Positions 15,822 to 25,342 of a stretch of 64,000 bases of DNA are shown piece after piece (within the stretch, counting starts at the first letter, position 1; each line of letters begins with the position of its first letter). The translations under genes and the position numbers were made by a program. Below the pieces are notes generated by a model that was not told the origin of the DNA, ran no database searches, and saw only the letters and a program-made list of their open reading frames with translations. This DNA is from Pseudomonadota bacterium (GTDB taxonomy: Bacteria; Myxococcota_A; UBA796; GCA-2862545), in assembly GCA_005776945.1 (NCBI GenBank), contig SXOB01000028.1:62001-126000 (forward strand), read 5' to 3'.

Positions 15822-17991
15822 CGGGTGCCCTGACCCGGTGGACCTTGACCGGCATCGGCAGGTCCGAAGGGGCCGGTTCGCGGGGACGGGCGACGGCGGT
15901 GGTCTTGACCTTGGCAGCGGCTTCGGCCTTCGTATCGGGCATCGGTGCGCCGAGCGCGACGGCCTGGGCGAGCGCGACCTGCTCGGGGAGCCCATCGTTG
16001 GGAGCCGAGCCGTCGGTTGGGGCGACAACGGCCGTCGGGTCCACAACTTTCGGGGTCGTCGCCTGCAGGAGCAGCGCGCGAAGCGTCGGCACGACGTCGG
16101 ACCGGTGCTGTTCGACGATGCGGCCCGCGCGGCCTTGCATGGCCCTCGTCAGCACGTAGACGCGACGTGCCCACCAGTCGATCACGCGCTCGTTGGGGGC
16201 CTCGACCTGGCTCAGGCCGGCGGCGGCGTACGCCTCCAACAACAGGTCGCGGGCCAGGTCGTCTGCCACCTTCGGCTCGCCGATGAGGTCAGACATGGAC
16301 TCGATGATCAGGTCGTGTTCGTTGCTTCCGGCCCACGCCTCGATGCGGTACTCGACGCCACCGACTGCGGGACGGGCCCACAGCGGGAGTTCCTTCGCTG
16401 CTTCGGTCTCCACCTGAGCGCGCTGCTCGGGGCTGCCCTCGAAGTGGTGGGCAATGAATGCGAAGTCTTCCCAGGTGCGGGCCTCGGACGCGGCGAGCGG
16501 GATGGCATGAGAGTCATTGAAGCAGTTCCACGCCTGCGTGTACAGCTGGGCGTAGTCCACGGATTGACGCATGCCCTCGCGCACCGTTTCGAGCGCCTTG
16601 GGGCAGTTGCGGTTGCGCGCGGCTTGGACGGCATTCCATTGGACGGCGCCGCCAGGTGGGGGCTGCGTGTACTCGACGGCGCGGTGAGGAAGCCGCCGCG
16701 GAGATGCCGGAATTTCGGGTGAGAAGGCGAGTGCGACCGGAATCTCGCCTGGGGGTGGGGCGTCGACGGCGTCGACTTGCTCACCCTGGCTACCCGCGGG
16801 GACGAGGCCTTCGGCGCCGGTGACGACGATTTGGGCACGACTGTCGGCCCCCTCATCGGGGCCGGCCGGAGTCGGGGCGCGGCGCAGAATGGTCGTCACC
16901 ACGCCAAGGCAGAGCAACAGGGCGACGGCGAGGGCGAAGCCGCCGACGACGAGCGACCGCGAGGCCGATGGCTTGTCGAGCTTGACTTTGGGCGGAGACG
17001 ACGGAGCGGCGCTGCGTTGCACCTGCTGCGCCGTGGGCGTGAGGCGGATGGGCCGCGGGGGCGGCATCGGCTCGGGGCGAGCCTCGCCGGGGTGAGGTGT
17101 CGGATTCGGGACCTTGCTTTGGCGTTCTGTCTCGGGCTCCTTCGCTTCTGTCCCGAGCGCCATCGGCTGCTGGCGAATTGGCTCGGGAAGGGGGGTCGGG
17201 GACAGGGGCCGCGGAATGCCCTCGTCGCCTTGGCCAGGGTCCGGAATGTCGGTCTGGGAGACGTTCTCGCTCGACGGGCCCGCGTAGATTGCGACGGCGG
17301 TCGCGTTGTCGTCGCCTTCGCGCGCCTCAACGATCCGGAGGACCTGCGCGACCGCGTCGTTGGGCTTGCCCCAAGCGATGTTCGCGAACTCCCAGTCGGT
17401 GACGACGCCGTGGACGCCGTCGCTGCACAGGAGGACCGTGTCGCCGCGCTCGATGGGAACGGCGGCCCCCAACTCGACGTCGACGCTGCGCTCCATGCCC
17501 AACGAACGCGAAAGCACGTGCGCTTCGGGATGTGTGGCCGCGTCTTCCGGCGTGAGCAGTTCGGCATCCACGAACAGGTTGACCATCGTGTGGTCGCGCG
17601 TCAGCGCCCGCGCTTCGCCGCGCGAGATGACGTAGGCGCGGCTGTCGCCAACGTGGGCGACGTAGGCCTCGGACTCCGTGACCAGCACGACGACGGCGGT
17701 GGTGCCCATGCCAGCGAGGCGATGGTTCTTGCGGGCCGCTTCGTAAATGGCGGTATTCGTCTTCTGAAGTGCCGCCTCAAGCAGCTGAGGCAACGGCGAA
17801 TCGCCAGCCTCTGACAGCGCTTGGTGCAGGGTTCGCACCGCAAGCGCGGCTGCGTAGGCCCCCCCGACATGGCCACCCATTCCGTCGCAAACAATCGCGG
17901 CGGTGAAGCGGGGGAACCGGAAGACGCCGTGATTGTCTTGGTTCTCGCTTCGGGTGCGCTTGTCGGTACTGTAGCCGAGCGAATGCTCCAC
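15805..17991 (-). CDS. PP2C-family Ser/Thr phosphatase with transmembrane segment and C-terminal domain
   Basis: 728 residues. Residues 1-240 form the PP2C (PPM) phosphatase: RSENQDN and CDGMGG (D36) bind the metals, then GDSRAY, LLCSDGVHG and GDDNAT. A Pro-rich linker leads to a single transmembrane helix (SLVVGGFALAVALLLCLGVV, about 390-415), then a long domain outside the membrane. The frame continues upstream to an ATG at 18060, but GTG 17991 has GGAGG five bases upstream and starts right at the phosphatase domain, so it is preferred. The protein likely reverses the many Ser/Thr kinases of this genome. Confidence 0.8.
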   Translation of the reverse strand: MEHSLGYSTDKRTRSENQDNHGVFRFPRFTAAIVCDGMGGHVGGAYAAALAVRTLHQALSEAGDSPLPQLLEAALQKTNTAIYEAARKNHRLAGMGTTAVVVLVTESEAYVAHVGDSRAYVISRGEARALTRDHTMVNLFVDAELLTPEDAATHPEAHVLSRSLGMERSVDVELGAAVPIERGDTVLLCSDGVHGVVTDWEFANIAWGKPNDAVAQVLRIVEAREGDDNATAVAIYAGPSSENVSQTDIPDPGQGDEGIPRPLSPTPLPEPIRQQPMALGTEAKEPETERQSKVPNPTPHPGEARPEPMPPPRPIRLTPTAQQVQRSAAPSSPPKVKLDKPSASRSLVVGGFALAVALLLCLGVVTTILRRAPTPAGPDEGADSRAQIVVTGAEGLVPAGSQGEQVDAVDAPPPGEIPVALAFSPEIPASPRRLPHRAVEYTQPPPGGAVQWNAVQAARNRNCPKALETVREGMRQSVDYAQLYTQAWNCFNDSHAIPLAASEARTWEDFAFIAHHFEGSPEQRAQVETEAAKELPLWARPAVGGVEYRIEAWAGSNEHDLIIESMSDLIGEPKVADDLARDLLLEAYAAAGLSQVEAPNERVIDWWARRVYVLTRAMQGRAGRIVEQHRSDVVPTLRALLLQATTPKVVDPTAVVAPTDGSAPNDGLPEQVALAQAVALGAPMPDTKAEAAAKVKTTAVARPREPAPSDLPMPVKVHRVRAPVIQSE

Positions 17992-18058
17992 GACGCCTCC
18001 GTCGGCGGCGTGTAGCCCGTTCGGCGGAGGCAGGTCAGGGTGGGGGAACGGGGGTGGC

Positions 18059-19723
18059 ATGCGATACGTTGTGGGGCTGGTGGCGATCGGGGTCGCGTTC
18101 GGGGCTGCACCTCCGCCGGAGAGAGGGGCGGGTGTCGTCGCGGCCGACCACGCCGAGGCGTCCCGAGCAGGCGCCCAGCTCCTTGGCGAAGGCGGGAACG
18201 CGGTCGACGCTGTCGTGGCGGCCGCCCTTGCGGCCGGTGTCGTACAGCCAAGCGCAAGCGGCCTTGGCGGCGGAGGCTTTGCGACGTGGCACGTGGATGG
18301 GGCCAGCGGCTTTCTCGATTTTCGGGAGGTCGCGCCTGGCGCCACCGATCCAGCCGTCTACCGTGAGGATCCTGAGCGAACTCGGCGGGGAGGCCTCGCC
18401 GTCGCTGTACCCATGGAGAGCCGCGGGCTGGCGACCCTCTTGCGAGAGCGTGGCAGGATGGGATTTGCCAAGGTCGCCGCGCCTGCGATCTCGCTCGCCG
18501 AACGGGGCCACCTGCCGGCCGAGTTCACGCTCGAGCAACTCCGAAAGACGACCTTCGACGCGATTCGCGCGCGGTTTACGGTGGACGGCGCGCTTGCGGA
18601 TCGCAACGTCCGCGTCCGGCAGCGCGATCTTGCACGGACCTTGCGCCGCTGGGCAGCCTCGGAGGGGGAAGACCTCCACGTCGGCGACGGCGCAGCCGCC
18701 ATCGTTCTGGCCGTTCAAGCGTCCGGAGGCCGGTTGACCGCGGGCGACCTGGCCTCGGTCCGGCCCGTCGCGCGCGAGCCCCTTCGCTTTCGTTGGCGGG
18801 GTCTCACGGTACTGACGGCGCCGCCGCCCTCCTCAGGCGGAACCGTGCTTTCTACGTCGCTGCGAGCGACGGAAAGGAGCATCGCCGGCGATATTGACGG
18901 CTCCGGCGCCTACCATGCCCTCATCGAGGCATTTCAGCACACTTACGCCGACCGTGCTCGGTACCTTGGCGATCCTGATCATGTGGATGTCCCCGTTGAC
19001 CGCCTCACGGATGACGCGCGCGTCGCGGCAGTCGCGGCGGCGCTTGGCCCTTCGACGCTGGAGACGTCCGCCTACGGCCTGCCTGTGGAACCCCCCAAGG
19101 ATGCCGGCACCCAGCACATCTCCGTCATCGACCAGGACGGGGGGGCCGTGGCGCTGACGACGACGATCAACACCGGTTTCGGGTCTGGGATTGTGCCTGA
19201 TGGAACCGGAATCATCCTCAACAACCAGATGGACGATTTCGCAGTCGCGCCCGGCGTCCCCAACGCGTACGGTCTCGTGGGGTCGGCCGCGAACGCGATC
19301 GCGCCGGGGACGCGGCCGCTTTCGTCGATGACGCCGACGTTGGCGTTGGGGGACGATGGCGTCGTCCGCTACGCCGTCGGGGCGTCGGGCGGTGCCCAGA
19401 TCCCGTCGGCCGTCGCGCAGGTCTTGATCGGCATGGTGTCGGGCCTCGATCCCCAAGAGGCGGTGGCTCGACCGCGATTTCACCACCAGTGGTTGCCCGC
19501 CGAGGTGGTGTTGGAGCTGGCCTTCCCAAGCGACGTGGACGCGGCGCTGGCGGCGCGGGGTCACCGGATCGTTCGGCGCGACCACTACGCGTGCGTTCAG
19601 GCCGTCGCGCGGACCTCCGAAGGGGTCGTCACCGGCGGCGCCGACCCACGCAAAGGTGGGTGGCCGGCCGCCGTCATGGGGCGCTGGATCGCGCCCGCTC
19701 CGCAAGGGCCTGTCGGTCCTTGA
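18059..19723 (+). CDS. ggt: Gamma-glutamyltransferase / glutathione hydrolase
   Basis: 554 residues with a short hydrophobic N-terminus (MRYVVGLVAIGVAFGAA) consistent with export to the periplasm. GGT cleaves the gamma-glutamyl bond of glutathione. The protein self-processes at a Thr in DAGTQHISV (T351), which becomes the new N-terminal nucleophile of the small subunit. GGNAVDAVVAAALAAGVVQP near the N-terminus and TINTGFGSGIV and the later PLSSMTPTLAL blocks are typical. It diverges from the PP2C gene, with 67 bases between the chosen starts. The end overlaps the convergent PfkB gene by 50 bases. Confidence 0.9.
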   Translation: MRYVVGLVAIGVAFGAAPPPERGAGVVAADHAEASRAGAQLLGEGGNAVDAVVAAALAAGVVQPSASGLGGGGFATWHVDGASGFLDFREVAPGATDPAVYREDPERTRRGGLAVAVPMESRGLATLLRERGRMGFAKVAAPAISLAERGHLPAEFTLEQLRKTTFDAIRARFTVDGALADRNVRVRQRDLARTLRRWAASEGEDLHVGDGAAAIVLAVQASGGRLTAGDLASVRPVAREPLRFRWRGLTVLTAPPPSSGGTVLSTSLRATERSIAGDIDGSGAYHALIEAFQHTYADRARYLGDPDHVDVPVDRLTDDARVAAVAAALGPSTLETSAYGLPVEPPKDAGTQHISVIDQDGGAVALTTTINTGFGSGIVPDGTGIILNNQMDDFAVAPGVPNAYGLVGSAANAIAPGTRPLSSMTPTLALGDDGVVRYAVGASGGAQIPSAVAQVLIGMVSGLDPQEAVARPRFHHQWLPAEVVLELAFPSDVDAALAARGHRIVRRDHYACVQAVARTSEGVVTGGADPRKGGWPAAVMGRWIAPAPQGPVGP

Positions 19724-20678
19724 ATGTCGCGCCCACCTGCGCGACCGTGAGGGCCGCGACGGCGTTGCCAAGGGCCGCGCAATGCAGAACGGGCCAGTCG
19801 CGGGCGAGGCCGAAGAGGAAGCCGGCGGCGTAGCTGTCGCCCGCGCCGGTCGTGTCCACCGCAGCCACGCGCTCCGCGGTGATGTGGTGCACTTCGCCGG
19901 CGCTCCAGACGAGGCTGCCCTTGCTGCCCATCTTGACGACGACGACCTTGGGTTTCAGGGTGTCCGCGATGCGGAGCACAGCGTCGTGTGGGTCTTCGCC
20001 AACGAGCCCGCGCGCTTCGTCGGCATTGAGGAAGAGGACGGACGTCGTGCGGCGGAGGAACTCCCACATCCGGTCCCGAGCGGCTGAGACCACAAAGGGG
20101 TCGGCGGCGTCGAAGCTCACGATGGCGCCGGCGTCGGCTGCCGAGATGCCGGCTTCGAAGACCCGAGCGGACATGACGTCGTCGAGCAGTTCGTAGCCCG
20201 TGAAGTGGGCGATTCGGGCTCGGGTGAGCGCGGTGCGGAAGGCCTCAGGGAGGGCGGCGAGCCGGATGGCGGCCCCGAGGTGGGTCATCATCGTTCGTTC
20301 GGCGTCGACCGGGCTGATGATGCTCAGGCACTTGCCGGTGGCCAAGTCGCGACTGAAATGCAGCGCATGGCCACCGTTCGCCTCCGCCAGCTGGGCGGCG
20401 TAGGCGTGTCCCATCTGGTCGTCGCCGACCTGCCCGCAGAAGAGGGCGCGGCCGCCGAGGCGACCCACCGTGGCGAGCGTGTTCGCGCAGCTGCCGCCGG
20501 CGTCCAGGGTGACCCGGTTGCGGCGGACGCGCTCATAGGCCTGTTGCCACTCGGGTGCGTCGACCAAGCACATCGTGCCGCGGGTCAATCCAAGGTCGCG
20601 AATGACGGCATGGTCGTCGTCGACTACCGTCAGCGCGTCCATGAGCGGGTTTCCGAGCCCGACGACGTCGTAGTCCAC
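19674..20678 (-). CDS. PfkB-family carbohydrate/nucleoside kinase (adenosine-kinase-like)
   Basis: 334 residues, GTG start. The ATP-dependent ribokinase fold is shown by the N-terminal GLGNPLMD, the substrate-binding GGSCANT (61-67), and the DTTGAGDSYAAGF motif with catalytic Asp281. NTLATVGRLGG and a small lid suggest the adenosine/ribokinase side of the family over phosphofructokinase, which would carry different substrate residues; sugar versus nucleoside is not resolved. Its last 50 bases are antisense to the end of ggt, an unusual overlap for two functional genes. Confidence 0.8.
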   Translation of the reverse strand: MDYDVVGLGNPLMDALTVVDDDHAVIRDLGLTRGTMCLVDAPEWQQAYERVRRNRVTLDAGGSCANTLATVGRLGGRALFCGQVGDDQMGHAYAAQLAEANGGHALHFSRDLATGKCLSIISPVDAERTMMTHLGAAIRLAALPEAFRTALTRARIAHFTGYELLDDVMSARVFEAGISAADAGAIVSFDAADPFVVSAARDRMWEFLRRTTSVLFLNADEARGLVGEDPHDAVLRIADTLKPKVVVVKMGSKGSLVWSAGEVHHITAERVAAVDTTGAGDSYAAGFLFGLARDWPVLHCAALGNAVAALTVAQVGATFKDRQALAERARSSAP

Positions 20679-20718
20679 GACCGCTCCCAGCGGGCCGCGG
20701 GGTTAGTCCGCGCCTGCG

Positions 20719-21702
20719 ATGAGGGCAACGACGACAGGGCGTGTGCAAGCGCGCCTAGGACTGGCGGTGGGCGTGGTCGCCGCCGGAGCGTTCGCGTGGG
20801 GGGTCGATTGGGTCGCCGTGACCGCGGTGATGGCGACAGCGGACCCGGCCTGGATGGCGTTGGCCGTCGCCGTCATGGCGGGCTCCGTCGGCACCCACGC
20901 CGCACGCTACGCCGTGCTTGTAGGGCACCTCACGCCGCGGCCATCGACGATGCTCTGGTGGGACTCCAATGCGATCCTGGCGGCGGGCAACACGCTCTTG
21001 CCCTTGCGCGCTGGCAACGTCCTTCGGCCGCTGCTCGTGGCCAGGGACGGTGGGGCGGCGCTACCGCCGCTGTTTTTCGCGCTTCTGCCAGAGTTGCTGT
21101 GCGACGTCTTCGCGGTGATCGCGGTGTTGGCGGCCGGGCTCGCCCTGGCGCCTCCCGGCACGTCGCCCCAGGTCGCCGCGCTTGCGATTCCGCTCGGAAG
21201 CCTGGCTGTCGGTGCGCTCGGCGTCCTGCTGGCGCTTGGGACGCGCGGGGCGAGGGGCGTGGCCGTGCGGTTGATGCGCCTGTCGCCCTCGCGTCGCTTC
21301 CGTCACTGGGCGCTGGCGCGGTTCGACGAGCTCACCTCGGCCCTCGCGCCCGTCGGCAAGTTGCGCCGTCTCGCTGCGGCCCTGTTTTGGAGCGTGGCCG
21401 GGTGGGCCACCTGGGCGATAGCGCTCGACGCTACGTTGCGGGCCGTCGGCCATCCGCTGGACCCGGGTATCGTCCTTGTGCTCGTCGCCACGCTTGCGGC
21501 ATCGACGGTGGTCCCGCAGGCGCCGGGCTTCCTCGGCACGTTTCAGGTGTTGGTGGCCGGCGCGTTGGTGGCCTGGAAGGTGCCCGAAGCGACGGCCGAC
21601 GCCGTGGCGTTGCTCGGGTGGGCCGTCTTGTTCTTGCCGCCGACCCTCATCGGCTTGTTCAGCGCTTGGCGGCGGGGAATGTCCCTTCGCGAAAGCGGCT
21701 GA
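20719..21702 (+). CDS. Flippase-like / LPG-synthase-type transmembrane protein
   Basis: 327 residues with about eight hydrophobic helices. The layout, with a LLPLRAGNVLRPLL segment (near residue 100) and a late QAPGFLGTFQVL segment (near 275), matches the UPF0104 / lysylphosphatidylglycerol-synthase transmembrane family. Members flip or transfer lipid-linked groups, and the soluble lysyltransferase part is absent here. The substrate is unknown. It diverges from the kinase with 40 bases between starts and ends nine bases before the convergent M16 gene. Confidence 0.75.
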   Translation: MRATTTGRVQARLGLAVGVVAAGAFAWGVDWVAVTAVMATADPAWMALAVAVMAGSVGTHAARYAVLVGHLTPRPSTMLWWDSNAILAAGNTLLPLRAGNVLRPLLVARDGGAALPPLFFALLPELLCDVFAVIAVLAAGLALAPPGTSPQVAALAIPLGSLAVGALGVLLALGTRGARGVAVRLMRLSPSRRFRHWALARFDELTSALAPVGKLRRLAAALFWSVAGWATWAIALDATLRAVGHPLDPGIVLVLVATLAASTVVPQAPGFLGTFQVLVAGALVAWKVPEATADAVALLGWAVLFLPPTLIGLFSAWRRGMSLRESG

Positions 21703-21711
21703 GGGCGCGCT

Positions 21712-24700
21712 TCAGTCTTCTGAGCGGGCCGCGAGGTCGGGCGCTTCCATCAGCGCGCTGTCCTTCTTCGGAGCTTCGCCCTTCTTAGCGTCTTCTTTGG
21801 CCTTCTTCTCCTCGTCCTTGACGCGGAGCTTCTCCTTGAGCTTGGCGCTCTTGGGATCGTACTTGAGGAGCAGCTCGCTCGCTGTGCCCTTCCACTCGGC
21901 GACTTCGTAGGACCAGCCGCGCTCGTCGAGCTGCGGCTTGAGGACGTCGACCGGCCCCTGGATCGTCGTGATCGTGTTCGCCGTGCAGCCCTTGATCAGG
22001 CGGCGCAGATCGTCGACGGTGACGGCCGCAATCTCCTCGCCTTGCTTTTCGATCGCGTCGAGGCCGCGACCCTTTCGGAGGACGCCGACGACGGATTCCG
22101 TGACCTGGTCGATGCTCTGGATGCTGACGCCATTGGCGCGCGCCTCGCGGAGCTTGTGCAGGCGCAGCTCGAGTGGGTCGATCTGTCCGGACTCGAATTC
22201 AGCGGCCGTCTGCTGGAAGACCTCGATCGTGCGGCCGACGCCGACGTTGACGGCCAGCGAGTAGAAGGTCAGGCCTGCGGTGCCGTCGACTTGGGCGTTG
22301 GCGCCTCCGCCGGGGCTGTAGGCGAGACCTTCCTGCACGCGGAGGATTTTGAACGCGCGGTTCCACATGAAGGAGCTGAGCACGCCGACGGCGGCGTCGT
22401 CTTGGGGGCCTGCGTAGTTGAGGCGGCACATCGTGCGCACTTCGGACTGCGTCCGGGTCGGCTCATCGAACAGGACCATCTTCGTCCCGTTTGCGGCGGG
22501 CGGAGGCGTAGGCAGCACCATGTGGTTCGTCTGGGTGGCCCCTTGGGGGTCCTTCCACCCTCCCAGGTATTTCTCGACCGTGCTCATCAATTCGTCGGGC
22601 GACCCGGTGCGGCCGACGAGCAACAGCGTGGCATTGCTCGGCCGCATGTGCTCGTTGAGGTAGCCCTGGATGGTCTCCGCATTCCAGGACGACCAGGTCT
22701 CGATGTCTTCCCAGCCATCGGTCCGGCTGCGGAGACTGTTGGGGTAGAGGTGGTCCATCTGGGCGCGCGTGACGTGCCAGTCAACGCTGTCCCACACGCC
22801 GGTGCCACGCTTGCGAATGTCACCGCGAAGCGCCTTGCGCTGGTCGTCGATCCAGTCGGGTTTGCCGGCCATCATCGGGTGGGCCGTCTCCATTTCTTCC
22901 CGGAGGAGCCACAGGGCGCCATCGACGTTGCGGTTCGGAGCGCGGACTTGCATGGTCCAGAAGTTGGACCCCTTGAAGGGGCCCGTCATCGGCGCGCCGA
23001 AACCGCCACCGACGGTGCTGAAGCCCGACGGCGTCGTCACGAAGTAGCTCGTGCTCGCCGCGATCGGAAGCGGGTCGTGGCCCTGCGACTCGGTGAACCA
23101 GCTGGCGAAATCGTGCAGGCCCCAGGGCTCGGCCACCTGGCCGCCGCCGAAGATCAGGGTCGCCAGGACCGTCGGTGCATCACCCTGGGGAACCGCGATC
23201 ACCTTGAGGCCGTTGGGCAGCGTGCGCGTGACGGCGTCTGAGAAGTCCGGGCGAGCGTAGGACGCCGCGATTTGCGCGTCGGTGACGGCCGAAAGGTCGT
23301 CGGATGGCGTCAGATTCAGGCCGTCGGACGCGCCGGAGCCCGAGTACGTGGACCGCTCGCTGCCGACGTCGATCTCGTCGTCGTCCAACGGCTCCACGAT
23401 GACGACCGCGGCGCGGTCGCGCTGGAGGTAGTTGTAGGCCATCTTGCTCATCGACGCGGCTTCGAGATTCATGATCTTGCCCATCGCGTCGGAAATGCTG
23501 GCGGCGCTTCCGGTGTAGTGGGCGTGCGGGACGAGGTCCTCGGCGCGGGCACCGAATTCCTGGGCGACGACGTCGACGTTCAACAACATGTCGCGCAGGG
23601 TTTCCTGGCGCGCACGGCTGATCGCAGGGGCGTAGTAGGGCAGGAGTTCCGGGTTCCACATGGGCGCGATGCCGTCGATCATCGTGTTGGCGACATTCTC
23701 CATGTCGACCTTGTCCTTCTTGCGGATTTCCGCGAGGCACATCAACGTCGTATTGACGATTTCCGACTGAGCGAAGCAGCCGATGTCGCCAATCCACTTG
23801 TTGCGGATGGCGTCGGTGAGACCCGACGTCACGAAGCTCGAGGCGACGTTCGCGAGAACGACGTGGTTGTACTCGTCAGACCGGAAGCCGCCTGGAAGGG
23901 AGAACCCGACGAGGACGTAGGGATTGGTGACCGGGGCCTTGCGACGCTGGACTTCGGTCGTGCCGACGGGCGGAAGCGGCGGGCGCTCGTCGGTGATGCG
24001 CGGCGGAATGGTGTTGGGGTCCTGGAGACGCAGAACTTCCTTTTTCTCGGGGAAGCCCTTGGGATCGTAGGCGCCGACGTACCAATCCGTTGGCCGATTT
24101 GGGTCGGGATTCTTGACGCCCGGGCGCGGGTACTTGAACAGGTGTTCCGGCTTGAGGTCCGGGTGCAACAATTCCGGGGCGAAGTTCTCGAAGGCCATGC
24201 TGCTGGCGGCCTGGATGTCGAAGTCCCCGACGACGAAGATCGTCGTGTGTTCGGGGCGGTAGTAGTCGTCCATGAACTTCTGGAGGTCGGCCAACTTGAT
24301 GTGGTCGATGGACTCGTGCGACGACATGCGGCCGTACGGATGGTCGTCCGGGTAGACGGCGTCGTACAGGTAGTCGAAGAGCAGGGCGACGTTCTGTTCG
24401 TTGCGGCGGCGCCACTCGTTGCGGATGACTTCGCGCTCGACGTCGACCTGCTCCTCGGTGACGCCGATGTACGGCTCGGTCAGGCGCAGGGACTCCATTT
24501 GCAGGAGCAGCGGCAGGAACTCCTTGGACGTGACGGTGCGGTAGTCGGTCCAGTCGTTGCGAGTCGTCGCATTGAAGCGGGCGCCGATGTCGCCGATGAG
24601 GTCCATGACCGTTGGCAGGCTTCCGTGCTTGCTGCGGAACCACAGGTGCTCGACGAAGTGGGCGGTCTCTTCCTTGCCGACGGGGTCGTCCTTGGTACCG

Positions 24701-24909
24701 TAGTTGACGACGGAGTGGACGAGGACGACCGGGGCCGAACGGTCGGACTGGAACATGATCCGCAGACCCGAAGGAAAGACGAACACCTTCGTGTCGAAGC
24801 TGAAGGGGTCCATCTTGTAGGTCCACTCGGGGCGCGCGGGGCGGTTGTCCGCCGCGTCGGCGACCGAGGGAAGGGCGAGGGCGAGGGCAAACAAGCTGCG
24901 TCGGAACAT
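21712..24909 (-). CDS. M16 (insulinase/pitrilysin) family metallopeptidase
   Basis: 1065 residues with a signal peptide (MFRRSLFALALALPSVADA|A), so periplasmic or outer-membrane associated. The inverted zinc motif HFVEH lies at 84-88 with the third ligand E165 about 77 residues later, so the N-terminal peptidase unit should be active. The C-terminal half has the paired inactive M16 fold (GLAYSPGGG ... SIQSIDQV ... AAVTVDDLRR). A Lys/Glu-rich tail follows. Two-unit M16 enzymes clip unfolded peptides in a closed chamber. A truncated homologue of the same C-terminus lies next to tRNA-Met at 25343-26138. Confidence 0.88.
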   Translation of the reverse strand: MFRRSLFALALALPSVADAADNRPARPEWTYKMDPFSFDTKVFVFPSGLRIMFQSDRSAPVVLVHSVVNYGTKDDPVGKEETAHFVEHLWFRSKHGSLPTVMDLIGDIGARFNATTRNDWTDYRTVTSKEFLPLLLQMESLRLTEPYIGVTEEQVDVEREVIRNEWRRRNEQNVALLFDYLYDAVYPDDHPYGRMSSHESIDHIKLADLQKFMDDYYRPEHTTIFVVGDFDIQAASSMAFENFAPELLHPDLKPEHLFKYPRPGVKNPDPNRPTDWYVGAYDPKGFPEKKEVLRLQDPNTIPPRITDERPPLPPVGTTEVQRRKAPVTNPYVLVGFSLPGGFRSDEYNHVVLANVASSFVTSGLTDAIRNKWIGDIGCFAQSEIVNTTLMCLAEIRKKDKVDMENVANTMIDGIAPMWNPELLPYYAPAISRARQETLRDMLLNVDVVAQEFGARAEDLVPHAHYTGSAASISDAMGKIMNLEAASMSKMAYNYLQRDRAAVVIVEPLDDDEIDVGSERSTYSGSGASDGLNLTPSDDLSAVTDAQIAASYARPDFSDAVTRTLPNGLKVIAVPQGDAPTVLATLIFGGGQVAEPWGLHDFASWFTESQGHDPLPIAASTSYFVTTPSGFSTVGGGFGAPMTGPFKGSNFWTMQVRAPNRNVDGALWLLREEMETAHPMMAGKPDWIDDQRKALRGDIRKRGTGVWDSVDWHVTRAQMDHLYPNSLRSRTDGWEDIETWSSWNAETIQGYLNEHMRPSNATLLLVGRTGSPDELMSTVEKYLGGWKDPQGATQTNHMVLPTPPPAANGTKMVLFDEPTRTQSEVRTMCRLNYAGPQDDAAVGVLSSFMWNRAFKILRVQEGLAYSPGGGANAQVDGTAGLTFYSLAVNVGVGRTIEVFQQTAAEFESGQIDPLELRLHKLREARANGVSIQSIDQVTESVVGVLRKGRGLDAIEKQGEEIAAVTVDDLRRLIKGCTANTITTIQGPVDVLKPQLDERGWSYEVAEWKGTASELLLKYDPKSAKLKEKLRVKDEEKKAKEDAKKGEAPKKDSALMEAPDLAARSED

Positions 24910-24956
24910 GGGGGCCTCGTCGGAGGGGCGCGCTCCTAACGTGGGATACGCGCTAG

Positions 24957-25196
24957 GTGGTGGGTGTCCGGCGGCGGTTGTTCATAGGAGCCGGTGTGGA
25001 CGGTGTGGCATTCGGTCTGCTGGTCGGCACGGGTGCGCTGGCCATCTGGTTCGGTACGCGGGCCCACCTTACCGAGGATGGATGGGCCGAAGGCGTCGGC
25101 CCCCGGCTGGTTCGCTGTGCCGGGGGGGCGCTCGTCTTCGTGCTCGGGCTGCTCACCGGGGTCACGTTCGTCGTCCTGGTGAGCTTGCCCGGTTGA
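24957..25196 (+). CDS. Small protein with two transmembrane helices
   Basis: 79 residues, GTG start 47 bases upstream-divergent from the M16 gene. It has two hydrophobic helices (about 8-30 and 55-77) separated by a loop containing RAHLTEDGWAEGVGPRL. No family is recognised, and there is no clear ribosome binding site. It lies just upstream of tRNA-Met on the same strand. Confidence 0.45.
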   Translation: MVGVRRRLFIGAGVDGVAFGLLVGTGALAIWFGTRAHLTEDGWAEGVGPRLVRCAGGALVFVLGLLTGVTFVVLVSLPG

Positions 25197-25233
25197 CGGC
25201 GGCGGCGATCGGCGGCTAGTGCCCGGGCGCCTC

Positions 25234-25307
25234 GGCTGGGTAGCTCAGTTGGTTAGAGCATGCGGTTCATACCCGCAGTGTCGGCGGTTCGAGTCCGCCC
25301 CTAGCCA
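25234..25307 (+). tRNA. tRNA-Met (anticodon CAT), elongator type
   Basis: Acceptor GGCTGGG pairs with CCTAGCC (one G-U), D-arm GCTC/GAGC, anticodon stem TGCGG/CCGCA with loop TTCATAC (anticodon CAT, 25268-25270), and T-arm GGCGG/CCGCC. The first pair is G-C, which argues against the initiator tRNA. The body resembles elongator Met over lysidine-type Ile. CCA is not encoded. Gene fragments and foreign-looking DNA begin 35 bases downstream, so this tRNA may mark an integration point. Confidence 0.93.
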
Positions 25308-25342
25308 CGCAGCTTCCGCGCGAGTGCGATCCGAGTTGTCCG

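Noticed and set aside
17992-18060. An upstream ATG for the PP2C gene whose start would overlap the ggt start
   Set aside because: No ribosome binding site is seen before it, while GTG 17991 has GGAGG at good spacing and begins at the conserved domain.
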